Shown here in pieces: positions 1 through 7,157 of a stretch of 26,464 bases of DNA. The position numbers were made by a program, and so were the translations under genes. The notes under the pieces were generated by a model, which searched no databases, was not told the origin of the DNA, and saw only the letters and a list, made by a program, of their open reading frames with translations. The DNA comes from CAZGCA01 sp964524145 (GTDB lineage: Bacteria > Hydrogenedentota > CAZGCA01). Every line of letters begins with the position of its first letter. The stretch's first letter is position 1. Where the stretch lies: assembly GCA_964524145.1 (NCBI GenBank), contig CAZGCA010000085.1, positions 1-26,464 on the forward strand, in the 5' to 3' direction.

Positions 1-2
1 CC

Positions 3-878
3 TCTACCGACTCGGCCGATGACGAGTATCTTCAGGTGACGACAGACGGTGTGGGCAACTGGGTCGTCGTATGGCACTCCTATGACACGCTTGCCGGCAC
101 CATCGGCATGGACGTCGATCTCCTGGTATCGCGCTCGACGGACAACGGTGCCACATGGACGGTGCCCATGTTGCTCAACACCAACGCCGCTACCGATTCC
201 GGCAGTGACTACCACCCCCAGGTGACGACGGATGGTGCGACTGACTGGATCGCTGCATGGGGATCGAATGAGAACTTGGCGGGCACTGTCGGCACGGACG
301 CCGATATCCTGGCATCCCGCTCGACGGACAGCGGCGCGAGCTGGACGGCGCCAACCGCGCTTAGCACTGACGCCGTAACCGACTCGGGCGACGACTCGTG
401 GCCTCATGTTATAACGGATGGTGCGGCCAACTGGGTCGCCGTCTGGGAGTCTGATGACACCCTTGGGGACACCATCGGGCCGGATTGGGATATTCTAGTA
501 TCGCGCTCGACGGATAACGGCGTGACATGGTTGCCTCCGGCGGCGATAAACAGCAACGCTGCGATCGACTCGGGCGACGACTCCCGGCCTCAGGTGATGA
601 CGGACGGCGCGGGCAACTGGGTTGCCGTGTGGGAGTCCATGAACGATCTTGGGGGCACCATCGGGCCGGACCGCGACATTCTGGTATCGCGCTCGACGGA
701 TAACGGTGCGACATGGACGGCCCCGGCGGCGATGAACAGCAACGCTGCGACCGACTCGGGCGATGACTCCCGGCCTCAGGTCGTTGCGGACGGCGCGGGC
801 AAGTGGGTCGCCGTATGGCACTCGAGGGACGATCTTGGGGGCACCATCGGCACCGACTTCGATATCCTCGTCTGTCGC
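3..878 (+). repeat. 186-bp tandem repeat inside the Asp-box gene (5 units, last partial)
   Basis: In-frame units start at 3, 189, 375, 561 and 747. Each encodes 62 residues running from (A/V)TDSG-DD through WVAVW-S and GT(I/V)G-D-DIL-SRSTD-G. Units 3 to 5 are nearly identical at DNA level over long runs, while the first two have drifted more. This suggests recent duplication or gene conversion in the distal units. Confidence 0.9.
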
Positions 879-1370
879 AGTGAATTCAGTTGGAACGAAG
901 ATGCTGATGGTGACGGCACCATCAACATCGACGATGACGATATAGACGGCGATGGCATTTCCAATGATGACGAAGGAAATGCCGACCCCGACGGTGACAC
1001 GATTCCGAACTACCTCGACACCGACTCCGATGGCAATGGCCTGTCGGATGGATGGGAGTTGGACAACGGGTTCGACCCGTATGGCGATGACGAAACGGAA
1101 AACGACGACGACTCGGATGACGACGGTCTCCCCGACGGTTGGGAAGTCGACGGTGGGCTCGATCCGAACGACGGCACCGGTGAAAATGGTGCGGACGGTG
1201 ACCCGGACGGCGACGGACTGGACAACCTCGACGAGTATTCGGGTGGCACCGACCCAGGGGTCAGCGACGTGCCCGTTGTCGGTGTTTTCGCTTCGATCCT
1301 CCTGGCGCTTGCCGTGTGCGTTATTGGGCTGAGTGGTCGCAGGAAGAAGACTGCAGGATATGGAACGTAG
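3..1370 (+). CDS. Sialidase-like Asp-box repeat surface protein with TSP3 repeats and C-terminal anchor (5' partial)
   Basis: The frame is open to the left edge and the first visible residues already belong to a repeat, so the start lies outside the window. Five 62-residue units are visible (the last incomplete); the first four carry an Asp-box of the form S-x-D-x-G-x-x-W, as in BNR/sialidase beta-propellers. No sialidase active-site Arg cluster or FRIP motif is seen, so an enzymatic role is unsupported; carbohydrate binding or structure is as likely. After the repeats comes a strongly acidic stretch of DxDxDG loops (about residues 290-410 of the visible part), typical of calcium-binding thrombospondin type-3 repeats. 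The C-terminus is Val-Pro, about 20 hydrophobic residues, then RRKK, a tripartite tail resembling PEP-CTERM-type sorting signals; I cannot assign the class. The protein is probably exported and surface-held. It ends with TAG. Confidence 0.85.
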   Translation, partial: STDSADDEYLQVTTDGVGNWVVVWHSYDTLAGTIGMDVDLLVSRSTDNGATWTVPMLLNTNAATDSGSDYHPQVTTDGATDWIAAWGSNENLAGTVGTDADILASRSTDSGASWTAPTALSTDAVTDSGDDSWPHVITDGAANWVAVWESDDTLGDTIGPDWDILVSRSTDNGVTWLPPAAINSNAAIDSGDDSRPQVMTDGAGNWVAVWESMNDLGGTIGPDRDILVSRSTDNGATWTAPAAMNSNAATDSGDDSRPQVVADGAGKWVAVWHSRDDLGGTIGTDFDILVCRSEFSWNEDADGDGTINIDDDDIDGDGISNDDEGNADPDGDTIPNYLDTDSDGNGLSDGWELDNGFDPYGDDETENDDDSDDDGLPDGWEVDGGLDPNDGTGENGADGDPDGDGLDNLDEYSGGTDPGVSDVPVVGVFASILLALAVCVIGLSGRRKKTAGYGT

Positions 1371-1382
1371 ACCGCAGTCTTC
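1346..1382 (+). terminator. Terminator-like hairpin spanning the stop codon of the Asp-box gene
   Basis: A perfect 9-bp inverted repeat (1346-1354 GAAGACTGC with 1374-1382 GCAGTCTTC) encloses a 19-nt loop containing the TAG stop at 1368-1370. No T-run follows, so it is not a canonical Rho-independent terminator. It may stabilise the mRNA 3' end or act with Rho. Confidence 0.4.
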
Positions 1383-1448
1383 GGTCGTCGCGCTCATAAT
1401 CCTACTCGAGATTCACGAAAAATTCGCCACTACTCCGAAAAAGCAGGG

Positions 1449-1490
1449 ACCACAACATGTAGGCGTTCCAACCCGTCCGCACCACAACAT
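1449..1490. repeat. 10-bp direct repeat pair in the kinase upstream region
   Basis: ACCACAACAT occurs at 1449-1458 and again at 1481-1490. The 32-bp period is about three helical turns, so both copies would face the same side of the DNA. This suits a pair of regulator half-sites, but no regulator is known for them. The rest of the 271-bp gap from 1371 to 1641 shows no convincing gene or consensus promoter. Confidence 0.3.
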
Positions 1491-1641
1491 ATTGCGCCCT
1501 GTTCTGAGAGCAACGCCTGTCAGCGTCTGTTTTCCGTATCGGAGAGAGTGGATAGCGTTTCGATATATGAAATAATTTCGCCGTTAGATGCGTCTACTTA
1601 TATGCAGGGGCGGAGTCTGGTTGGAGGAAGGTGACTTGGCG

Positions 1642-1830
1642 ATGAACGGACTTCAAAGAAACGGAAGACCCGTTTTGGAAGTTTTTTCTCCGGATGTTTC
1701 TGAAGTGTTCGGAACCAGCAATTGTCTGACGCCCGTGACTTCCCGTTCCAAAAAACAGAATGGTGACAGTTGGAACCTTGCCGACAGAGCGATTGACTCA
1801 GCCCCACGCGGCACTAGAGAGGCGGCATGA
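1642..1830 (+). CDS. Small upstream reading frame (62 aa) coupled to the histidine kinase
   Basis: The start at 1642 is chosen because a strong Shine-Dalgarno, GGAGGAAGG at 1623-1631, lies 10 nt upstream; the in-frame ATG at 1588 has none. The frame ends with TGA at 1828-1830, overlapping the kinase ATG at 1827 as ATGA, which would allow translational coupling. The product is polar, has no membrane segment or recognisable domain, and could be a regulatory leader peptide rather than a functional protein. A terminator-like hairpin lies in its first codons, so ribosomes on this frame would disturb that hairpin. Against it: the sequence resembles no family I know, so chance conservation of an open frame cannot be excluded. 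Confidence 0.45.
   Translation: MNGLQRNGRPVLEVFSPDVSEVFGTSNCLTPVTSRSKKQNGDSWNLADRAIDSAPRGTREAA
1650..1687 (+). terminator. Attenuator-like hairpin with T-run in the kinase leader
   Basis: An outer stem pairs 1650-1654 with 1678-1682. A small internal loop follows, then an inner 7-bp stem (one G-U) pairs 1658-1664 with 1670-1676 around a 5-nt loop. Uninterrupted T residues run from 1682 to 1687. The shape is that of an intrinsic terminator, but it sits inside the leader frame, about 140 nt before the kinase start. It could terminate transcripts unless the leader frame is translated. Confidence 0.45.
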
Positions 1831-3452
1831 TGAAGAACCTGATGAAACCGATCAAGTGGGGGAAGCGGCAGCACGGCCAAGGGAACAAGCATCAGGATGC
1901 TGACCAGGTGTCAGGCAACGCAGCAGTTCCCGAAGGCGGTACGGAAGACCGGCTGCGCGAATCCGATATCTTGATGGATTCAATATTCAGTGCCATTACG
2001 GACCTCGTCGTTCTCATCGACAGGGATTACCGGATTGTGAAGACAAACAGAGCGACCTGCAATTCCGCCGGGAAGGTGGCTGAGGACGTTGTAGGAATGC
2101 ACTGCTACGAGATATTGCAGAATGAGCAGAACGTTTGTGAAGGCTGCCCGGCCAAACGCGTACTTGAAAAAGGCAAGCCCTCAAGCGCCGAGATAAAGAG
2201 GATTGGCGATGACACCGTTGCCGCAGTCTCCGCATTTCCCGTCTTCAACGCGGACAAGACAGTGGACATGGCGGTCGTCCACGCCCGCGACATAACGGAG
2301 GAGCGATCGCTTCAAGAGCAACTGCTTCAATCGCAACGACTCGAATCTATTGGGCGGCTCACCGGAGGGATCGCACACGATTTCAACAACATCCTGCAGG
2401 GTATCATAGGCTACACCTCGTTGCTCCTGGCAACGGACGAGCTCACGGAGCAGCAGGCCGCCGATTTGGAGAAGATAACCCAACTCGCCGATCGTGCGGT
2501 GCAGATGACCAAACAGCTGCTCTTGTTCAGCCGCAAGACCTCAACCGAGGCAATTCCGCTCGATCTCAACGAACTTGTCGCAGAAACTGCTGCCGTCGTC
2601 GACCGTACTATGGCGAAGCAGATATCCGTCGAGACCGTTCTGGACAGGAGTATCGGGACAATCGACGGCAATCCCGGTCAAATCCAGCAGGTGTTGATGA
2701 ATCTCTGCATCAACGCACGGGACGCGATGCCCGACGGCGGCAAGCTGACGATCGAGACGCGAACCCTGACTTTTGACGAGCAATACTGCCACATTCACCC
2801 GGACGCACGGCCGGGCTCCTTCGTGGCGATAGCCGTGAGCGACGACGGCGTCGGCATGGATGCGCAAACACAGGGTCGCATCTTTGAACCGTTCTTTACC
2901 ACCAAGGAACCTACTGAGGGCACCGGCCTGGGCCTTTCTGTCACCTACGGCATTGTGAAGAATCACGGCGGATTCATCAGTGTTCATAGCGAGCCCGGGT
3001 TGGGAACGACGGTGCAGGTATGCCTACCGCGCAGACCCGCGGTCGACAAAAGCACCTTGTCCGCAGAACCCGCCGAAGTCCCGGGCGGAACCGAGACGGT
3101 GCTCATAGCTGACGACGAGGCTGCAATACTCGATCTATCCGGTCGTTGGCTCGAAGAGCGTGGATATAGGGTGGTTTTGGCACAATCGGGCGAAGAGGCG
3201 GTCGAGATATTCGACAAGAAACACGACGAGATATCCCTTGTCGTGCTGGACCTGGCAATGCCCGGCATAGACGGCATCGAGGCATTCAAGAAAGTCAAGG
3301 AGATCGAGCCGGGTGTGCGGGTCATCTTCTGTTCGGGCTCCGCCGTCGACCAAGTCACGGAGCAGATAAGGCACGAAGGGGCGAATGCCGTCTTATCGAA
3401 ACCCTACACGCTCGACGAACTCGCCCAGACCGTACGCAAAGTCCTGGACTAG
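1827..3452 (+). CDS. Soluble PAS-containing hybrid histidine kinase with C-terminal receiver
   Basis: This is a cytoplasmic two-component sensor: it senses through PAS, autophosphorylates a His and passes the phosphate to its own receiver Asp. No membrane helix is visible in 541 residues. Order: a charged N-terminus (1-45); PAS (about 47-157) with four Cys at 78, 93, 104 and 107, the last two as C-x-x-C; a short coiled linker; HisKA with the H-box GGIAHDFNN (phospho-acceptor His184); an HATPase domain with N-box Asn292/Asn296, the DDGVGM box (339-344) and the GTGLGL box (365-370); and a receiver (about 424-541) with acidic Asp429/Asp430, phospho-acceptor Asp475, Ser503 and Lys525. All catalytic residues are present. 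The start at 1827 has GAGAGG upstream and overlaps the preceding small frame as ATGA. No separate output regulator is adjacent, so the phosphate may go to a distant partner. It ends with TAG. Confidence 0.93.
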   Translation: MMKNLMKPIKWGKRQHGQGNKHQDADQVSGNAAVPEGGTEDRLRESDILMDSIFSAITDLVVLIDRDYRIVKTNRATCNSAGKVAEDVVGMHCYEILQNEQNVCEGCPAKRVLEKGKPSSAEIKRIGDDTVAAVSAFPVFNADKTVDMAVVHARDITEERSLQEQLLQSQRLESIGRLTGGIAHDFNNILQGIIGYTSLLLATDELTEQQAADLEKITQLADRAVQMTKQLLLFSRKTSTEAIPLDLNELVAETAAVVDRTMAKQISVETVLDRSIGTIDGNPGQIQQVLMNLCINARDAMPDGGKLTIETRTLTFDEQYCHIHPDARPGSFVAIAVSDDGVGMDAQTQGRIFEPFFTTKEPTEGTGLGLSVTYGIVKNHGGFISVHSEPGLGTTVQVCLPRRPAVDKSTLSAEPAEVPGGTETVLIADDEAAILDLSGRWLEERGYRVVLAQSGEEAVEIFDKKHDEISLVVLDLAMPGIDGIEAFKKVKEIEPGVRVIFCSGSAVDQVTEQIRHEGANAVLSKPYTLDELAQTVRKVLD

Positions 3453-3608
3453 AAACAGGCTGACCTGAAGCGCATTCCCCTCTCAAACCGACTTCGCGTA
3501 CGAGTAGACCAATATCGGCACTCGCGCACAGAGGTTCTTGGACATCCGCCGCGACGATCTTGAGAGATTCTTCGCTCAGCTTCGCTAGGCGATATCGAGC
3601 GGTCTTCG

Positions 3609-3637
3609 TTGACCAAACACGCAAGACAGTGTATAAT
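3609..3637 (+). promoter_or_regulatory. Near-consensus sigma-70 promoter for the propeller gene
   Basis: TTGACC at 3609-3614 (5/6) and TATAAT at 3632-3637 (6/6) are separated by exactly 17 bp. Transcription would start near 3644, giving a leader of about 260 nt before the ATG at 3906. This is the best promoter match in the window. The stretch 3453-3608 before it shows nothing I can assign. Confidence 0.75.
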
Positions 3638-3668
3638 GGGTTAGTCGGGAACCGCACATTGTAACATC

Positions 3669-3725
3669 GAGGTATCGAGGAACTACGTTTTCGTAGGGAG
3701 GTGGGTCTCCCGTGAGGGAGTACCT
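3669..3725 (+). ncRNA. Structured 5' leader element (two adjacent hairpins, unknown class)
   Basis: Downstream of the promoter, CTACG-TTTT-CGTAG forms a perfect hairpin (3683-3696). A second stem pairs 3704-3711 with 3716-3724, with one bulged T at 3721, around a GTGA loop of the GNRA type. An outer pairing of 3669-3674 with 3721-3726 competes with the base of the second stem and could close a junction. An alternative stem, 3697-3700 with 3707-3710, is mutually exclusive with the second hairpin. The single-stranded gap between hairpins holds GGAGG, and the GNRA loop holds a GTG. I could not match this to a known riboswitch. Confidence 0.4.
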
Positions 3726-3909
3726 TAGCGGTCGTCCTAATAAAGCCTTCGCCTACCACTCTGCCAGAACATGCCAAATGCCGGCTTTGTCTCGGCACGG
3801 TCACGCTAAACGACGCGTGTCGCACCCGTGGCTTCTCCGGCAAACGCATCCCATCGAGATTGCGACAACCGGGTGCTCTCTAGAACCATGGGCAAAAGGT
3901 TCAGTATGA
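3712..3909 (+). CDS. Small upstream reading frame (65 aa) coupled to the propeller protein
   Basis: The GTG at 3712 follows GGGAGG (3696-3701) by 10 nt. The frame stays open to TGA at 3907-3909, overlapping the ATG at 3906 as ATGA. The predicted product is basic, rich in His, Arg and Pro, and has no recognisable domain or signal peptide. Its start codon lies in the loop of a stable hairpin, which could expose or hide it. It may be a regulatory leader whose translation delivers ribosomes to the downstream start; it may also be a chance frame over a structured RNA. Confidence 0.35.
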   Translation: MREYLSGRPNKAFAYHSARTCQMPALSRHGHAKRRVSHPWLLRQTHPIEIATTGCSLEPWAKGSV

Positions 3910-5870
3910 TCAAGCAGCCGCGTTCACTGAGAGCGTTGCTCTGTTCGTTCGGGTTGTCCATAGCATTCGTTGTATTCGCCGCGCACGTTGCCATGGCAAG
4001 TGGGGGGCGGCTTGTCTGGGTGAAACGCGTCGGAGCAACTCGGTACGTCACACCTCAAGGGGCGGCAGCTCTTCCAGACGGCGGCGCGTTGGTCACCGGT
4101 TTCTTCTGCGGCACGGCGACTTTCGGGCCCGGTGAACCAGGCGAAACGACCTTTGCTTCGCCCAGCCTCGCTGACTACGAGATCTTTCTGGCCAGGTATA
4201 GCCGCGACGGGACACTCGCGTGGGCGAAACGGGCTGGCGGGCTGGGCCTGGATGAAAGCCACGCGGTTGCGGCCGGACCGGACGACGGGGCTCTGTTGAC
4301 AGGATATTTCGCATATAGCGCGACGTTTGGAGAGGGAGAGCCTAACGAAACCACACTGCTGACCGCAGGCCAGGCTATATTCGTGGCCAGATATAATGCG
4401 GACGGGACGCTCGCGTGGGCAAGAGCCCCCGACACTGGTGAAGGGCCGGTAGAAGGTATATCAGGCTACGGTATCGCCGCGCTGTCAGACGGGAGCGCTG
4501 TGGCGACCGGTACGTTTGATAAGGAGGTGGTGTTCGGCCTGGGCGAGACGAACGAGATAACCCTGACTCCTGCGGGCGAAATTGACGTTTTTGTAGCGAA
4601 GTACAACCCGGATGGCACACTTGCATGGGCGAAACGCGCCGGCGGGCCAGGGGAAGATGTCGGGTGGGGCATTTCAGTCTATGCGGACGGGAGCGCGGTA
4701 CTAACTGGGGGGTTCTGCAGCACGGCGACCTTCGGCCTCGGTGAGTTGAATGAGATAACGCTTTGGTCGATAGGCTACGCTGATGTCTTCGTAGCGAAGT
4801 ACAACCCGAATGGCACAGTTGCGTGGGCCAGAGGGGTTGGAGGCCACCTCGACAAGGACTATGGCAGAAGTGTCGCGGCTTTGCCGGATGGTAGCGCAAT
4901 AGTAACCGGCTTCTTCGGGCACACCGATTCTGGCATGCATCTTGGCGGCTCAGCGACGTTCGGCGAAGGGGAGCCTAACGAGACGACGCTTACGTCTGAT
5001 GGGAGCGATGACGTATTCCTTGCCAAGTACGCGCCGGACGGCAATCTGGTGTGGGCGAAACGTGCAGGTGGGACCGTTGATGACGAGCCTTGCGCTGTTG
5101 CGTCGCTGCCGGACGGCGGCTCGGTCCTGACCGGATACTGGGGGTACGTACACCAGTCCGATCCTGGATTCGGGTCACACACCATAACGTTTGGGCCCAA
5201 CGAGCAGTACCAAACACGCCTCACCACCATGGGCTCGAAGCATGACATCTTCGTGGCAAGATACCGTCCAGACGGCACGATCGCATGGGCTCAGCGTGCC
5301 GGCGGAACGACTGAGGATCGCGGTCGTGCCGTTGCCGCACTGCCAACCGGTGATGTGATCGTGAGTGGTCATTTTTCGGGCACGGCAACTTTCGGGTCCG
5401 GTACTACCCTTACAGCATCGGCAGCTGATTTGTTTGTGGCAAAGTACGGGGAGGACTTGGACAGCGACGGTCTGCTGGATTCCGTTGAAACGAACACCGG
5501 TACGTACAATGATCCGACAGACACGGGAACAGACCCTACGAATCCCGATACGGACGGCGACGGGTTGAAGGATGGCGACGAGGTACACGATCTAGACCAC
5601 GACACACCTGGCGTCCAGAATCCGTTCGATCCGCTTGAACCGGATACCGTCGGAGATAACTTCCAGGATTGGCCGGACGGCATACCCGACGGTCTGAACG
5701 ACTACGACGGCGACGGTATGAGCAATCGTGATGAGTTCCAATGGGACTACAACCCCGTGGACCCTGACAGCTTCGGAGAGGTACCGCTTTCGTGGCAGCC
5801 TGTTGTCGTTGTGTTGCTCGGCGTCGGCATCACGCTGCTCGCAATACGAAGAAGGAAACCGATCCGGTAA
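3906..5870 (+). CDS. Seven-unit beta-propeller (SBBP-type) surface protein with TSP3 repeats and C-terminal anchor
   Basis: A start at 3906 is preferred over in-frame 3828 and 3888: it has AAAGG 6 nt upstream and gives a clean signal peptide (K-x-x-x-R, hydrophobic 9-28, cleavage after Ala-Met-Ala about residue 31). The mature protein (654 residues in all) has seven units of about 60-75 residues, each with the pattern F(L/V)A(K/R)Y-x-x-DGT-x-AWA(K/R)RAGG, then LPDG-x-x-x-TG and ATFG-GE-NET. This matches the SBBP/beta-propeller repeat family and implies a seven-bladed propeller. Residues about 518-625 are acidic TSP3-like calcium loops. The tail is Val-Pro, about 20 hydrophobic residues, then RRRK, like the tail of the Asp-box protein at the left edge. 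Likely surface-anchored binding or structural protein; no catalytic motif is seen. Confidence 0.88.
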   Translation: MIKQPRSLRALLCSFGLSIAFVVFAAHVAMASGGRLVWVKRVGATRYVTPQGAAALPDGGALVTGFFCGTATFGPGEPGETTFASPSLADYEIFLARYSRDGTLAWAKRAGGLGLDESHAVAAGPDDGALLTGYFAYSATFGEGEPNETTLLTAGQAIFVARYNADGTLAWARAPDTGEGPVEGISGYGIAALSDGSAVATGTFDKEVVFGLGETNEITLTPAGEIDVFVAKYNPDGTLAWAKRAGGPGEDVGWGISVYADGSAVLTGGFCSTATFGLGELNEITLWSIGYADVFVAKYNPNGTVAWARGVGGHLDKDYGRSVAALPDGSAIVTGFFGHTDSGMHLGGSATFGEGEPNETTLTSDGSDDVFLAKYAPDGNLVWAKRAGGTVDDEPCAVASLPDGGSVLTGYWGYVHQSDPGFGSHTITFGPNEQYQTRLTTMGSKHDIFVARYRPDGTIAWAQRAGGTTEDRGRAVAALPTGDVIVSGHFSGTATFGSGTTLTASAADLFVAKYGEDLDSDGLLDSVETNTGTYNDPTDTGTDPTNPDTDGDGLKDGDEVHDLDHDTPGVQNPFDPLEPDTVGDNFQDWPDGIPDGLNDYDGDGMSNRDEFQWDYNPVDPDSFGEVPLSWQPVVVVLLGVGITLLAIRRRKPIR

Positions 5871-5880
5871 CGGACCTCGG
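5859..5880 (+). terminator. Hairpin with the stop codon in its GNRA loop
   Basis: CCGA-TCCG pairs with CGGA-CC-TCGG (5859-5866 with 5871-5880, two bulged bases) around loop GTAA at 5867-5870, which contains the TAA stop. No T-run follows. It lies in the 84-bp convergent gap before the minus-strand train and may limit read-through. Confidence 0.35.
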
Positions 5881-5954
5881 ACTTCTCAACAGGAACCCCA
5901 TAGGGCGGAACATCCTGGATCATTGCAACGGACGCGCCGCAATGCCCATTGCAC

Positions 5955-7022
5955 TCAGCTTCGGTAGGGGATATCGAGCAGTCCGAGCATGTTCTCGAGT
6001 CGCAGTTTCGAGTTGACAACAGCCTGATCGATCTTCTCGACCTTGCCGGTATCCAGCGCAAGACACCCCGAGTAACCTGCCGCCTTGAGAATTCCAAGCA
6101 GGCTCAGCCAATCCACGCCGCGCCGCCCGAGCCGCGGGTCGCGTATCTCGAGATGATCGTTGTTCGTGCCGTCGTTGTCGGCGAAATGGCAGTAGGCGAT
6201 GTGGTTCTTGAGTCGTGCGGCGCCCAGCAGCAGGTCGTCTCCATAGTTCAGATGCGCCGTATCGAGCACTACGCCGAGGCCCGGCACGTTGTCGAGTATG
6301 CGCAGCATGTAACCGACCGTGTCGGCGATCTCGCCTTTCCGCGGTTCCACACAGAACTCGAGCCCGGCATCTAGAGCCGCTTCCGTGCATGCTCGTAACG
6401 ATTCGACAAGCGCGTCAAACTCGGCCTTCTCGTCATAGTCGTCGGGGATGACGTACTTGTAGTTCTTGTCCCGGGTCACAAAATCCACGTCGTCGGTGTA
6501 CGGCGGCCGGCCAAAGATGCGGACCCAAGGATGAAACGTGTCCGTTTGGATGGTGGTCGCGCCGTAGAGGTTTGCCAGCCCGACACCCTTTGTGCGGAAA
6601 GCATCGAGCGCAGCCGCCCGTCTGGCGGGATCCGGATGGCGCAACTCCGGAAGAACTGCGGCAAAGTTCATGACCTTCAGGCCGAGGTCATCGAGCTGGG
6701 CACGCAACTCGTGCCGCGACTCGTACACCATATCCAGCCCGTCGGTTCCTATCCCCTCGAGTTCGATATACGTAAGACCGATTTCCTTCATCCGATTGAT
6801 GGCCTCGTATATCTGGTCCATGCCCATATGGTAGCCGGCGATGGTTATTGCGAATATCCAGCACCCGCTGATTGTCATCTCGCCTGAATAGGGGAGAGCA
6901 CGTATTCGGTCGACGGTCGTCCGAGAGCTGTACTGCTCGCCGGTCTCACGTTCGACCAGCCCTTCCCCTTGAAGACCATTGCCGACAACTTCCTCAAACA
7001 AGGATTCTGGAATCTCTGACAC
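5955..7022 (-). CDS. Sugar phosphate isomerase/epimerase-type TIM barrel (AP_endonuc_2 fold)
   Basis: The start is GTG at 7022 because AAAGGAG lies 5 nt upstream; longer in-frame starts lack a ribosome site, and an internal ATG 48 codons later is a weaker alternative. The 355-residue protein has a polar N-terminal extension (1-48), then a xylose-isomerase-like barrel: IELEG (about 86-90), EFCVEPRKG with Glu226, VLDTAHLNY with Asp254 and His257, and CHFADN with His279. These fit the usual divalent-metal ligands. The final ligand position reads LALDTG (Asp324), where Glu is more usual. Family members isomerise or epimerise keto-sugars or inositols in the cytoplasm; the substrate cannot be read from sequence. 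As last gene of the minus-strand train, next to glycoside hydrolase and sulfatase genes, it may process a released sugar. Confidence 0.85.
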   Translation of the reverse strand: MSEIPESLFEEVVGNGLQGEGLVERETGEQYSSRTTVDRIRALPYSGEMTISGCWIFAITIAGYHMGMDQIYEAINRMKEIGLTYIELEGIGTDGLDMVYESRHELRAQLDDLGLKVMNFAAVLPELRHPDPARRAAALDAFRTKGVGLANLYGATTIQTDTFHPWVRIFGRPPYTDDVDFVTRDKNYKYVIPDDYDEKAEFDALVESLRACTEAALDAGLEFCVEPRKGEIADTVGYMLRILDNVPGLGVVLDTAHLNYGDDLLLGAARLKNHIAYCHFADNDGTNNDHLEIRDPRLGRRGVDWLSLLGILKAAGYSGCLALDTGKVEKIDQAVVNSKLRLENMLGLLDIPYRS

Positions 7023-7157
7023 GTTCACTCCTTTCGCTCGGACATCGGTTTCATTCTGATGAGCCCGGATCACGCATGACAACGAGAGTCAGGCGTGCTG
7101 CATACTCTTGAGGTCGCATAGTTTTTCTCCCGGGGTCGTGGCGCACTCGCCGAATCC

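Noticed and set aside
3..878. Regularly spaced repeats considered as a CRISPR array
   Set aside because: The units are 186 bp, contiguous and coding, with no unique spacers.
495..1397. Minus-strand open frame of 300 codons opposite the Asp-box gene
   Set aside because: Val/Ile/Arg-rich antisense of Asp-rich repeats; repeats itself with the same 186-bp period, so it only mirrors the real gene.
3640..3730. Known riboswitch classes (c-di-GMP, glycine, guanidine, SAM, TPP) for the structured leader
   Set aside because: None of the conserved cores could be found by eye; reported only as an unassigned structure.
5939..5952. GCAAT-GCCC-ATTGC hairpin as a terminator between convergent genes
   Set aside because: Only 5 bp, no T-run on either strand; too weak to list.
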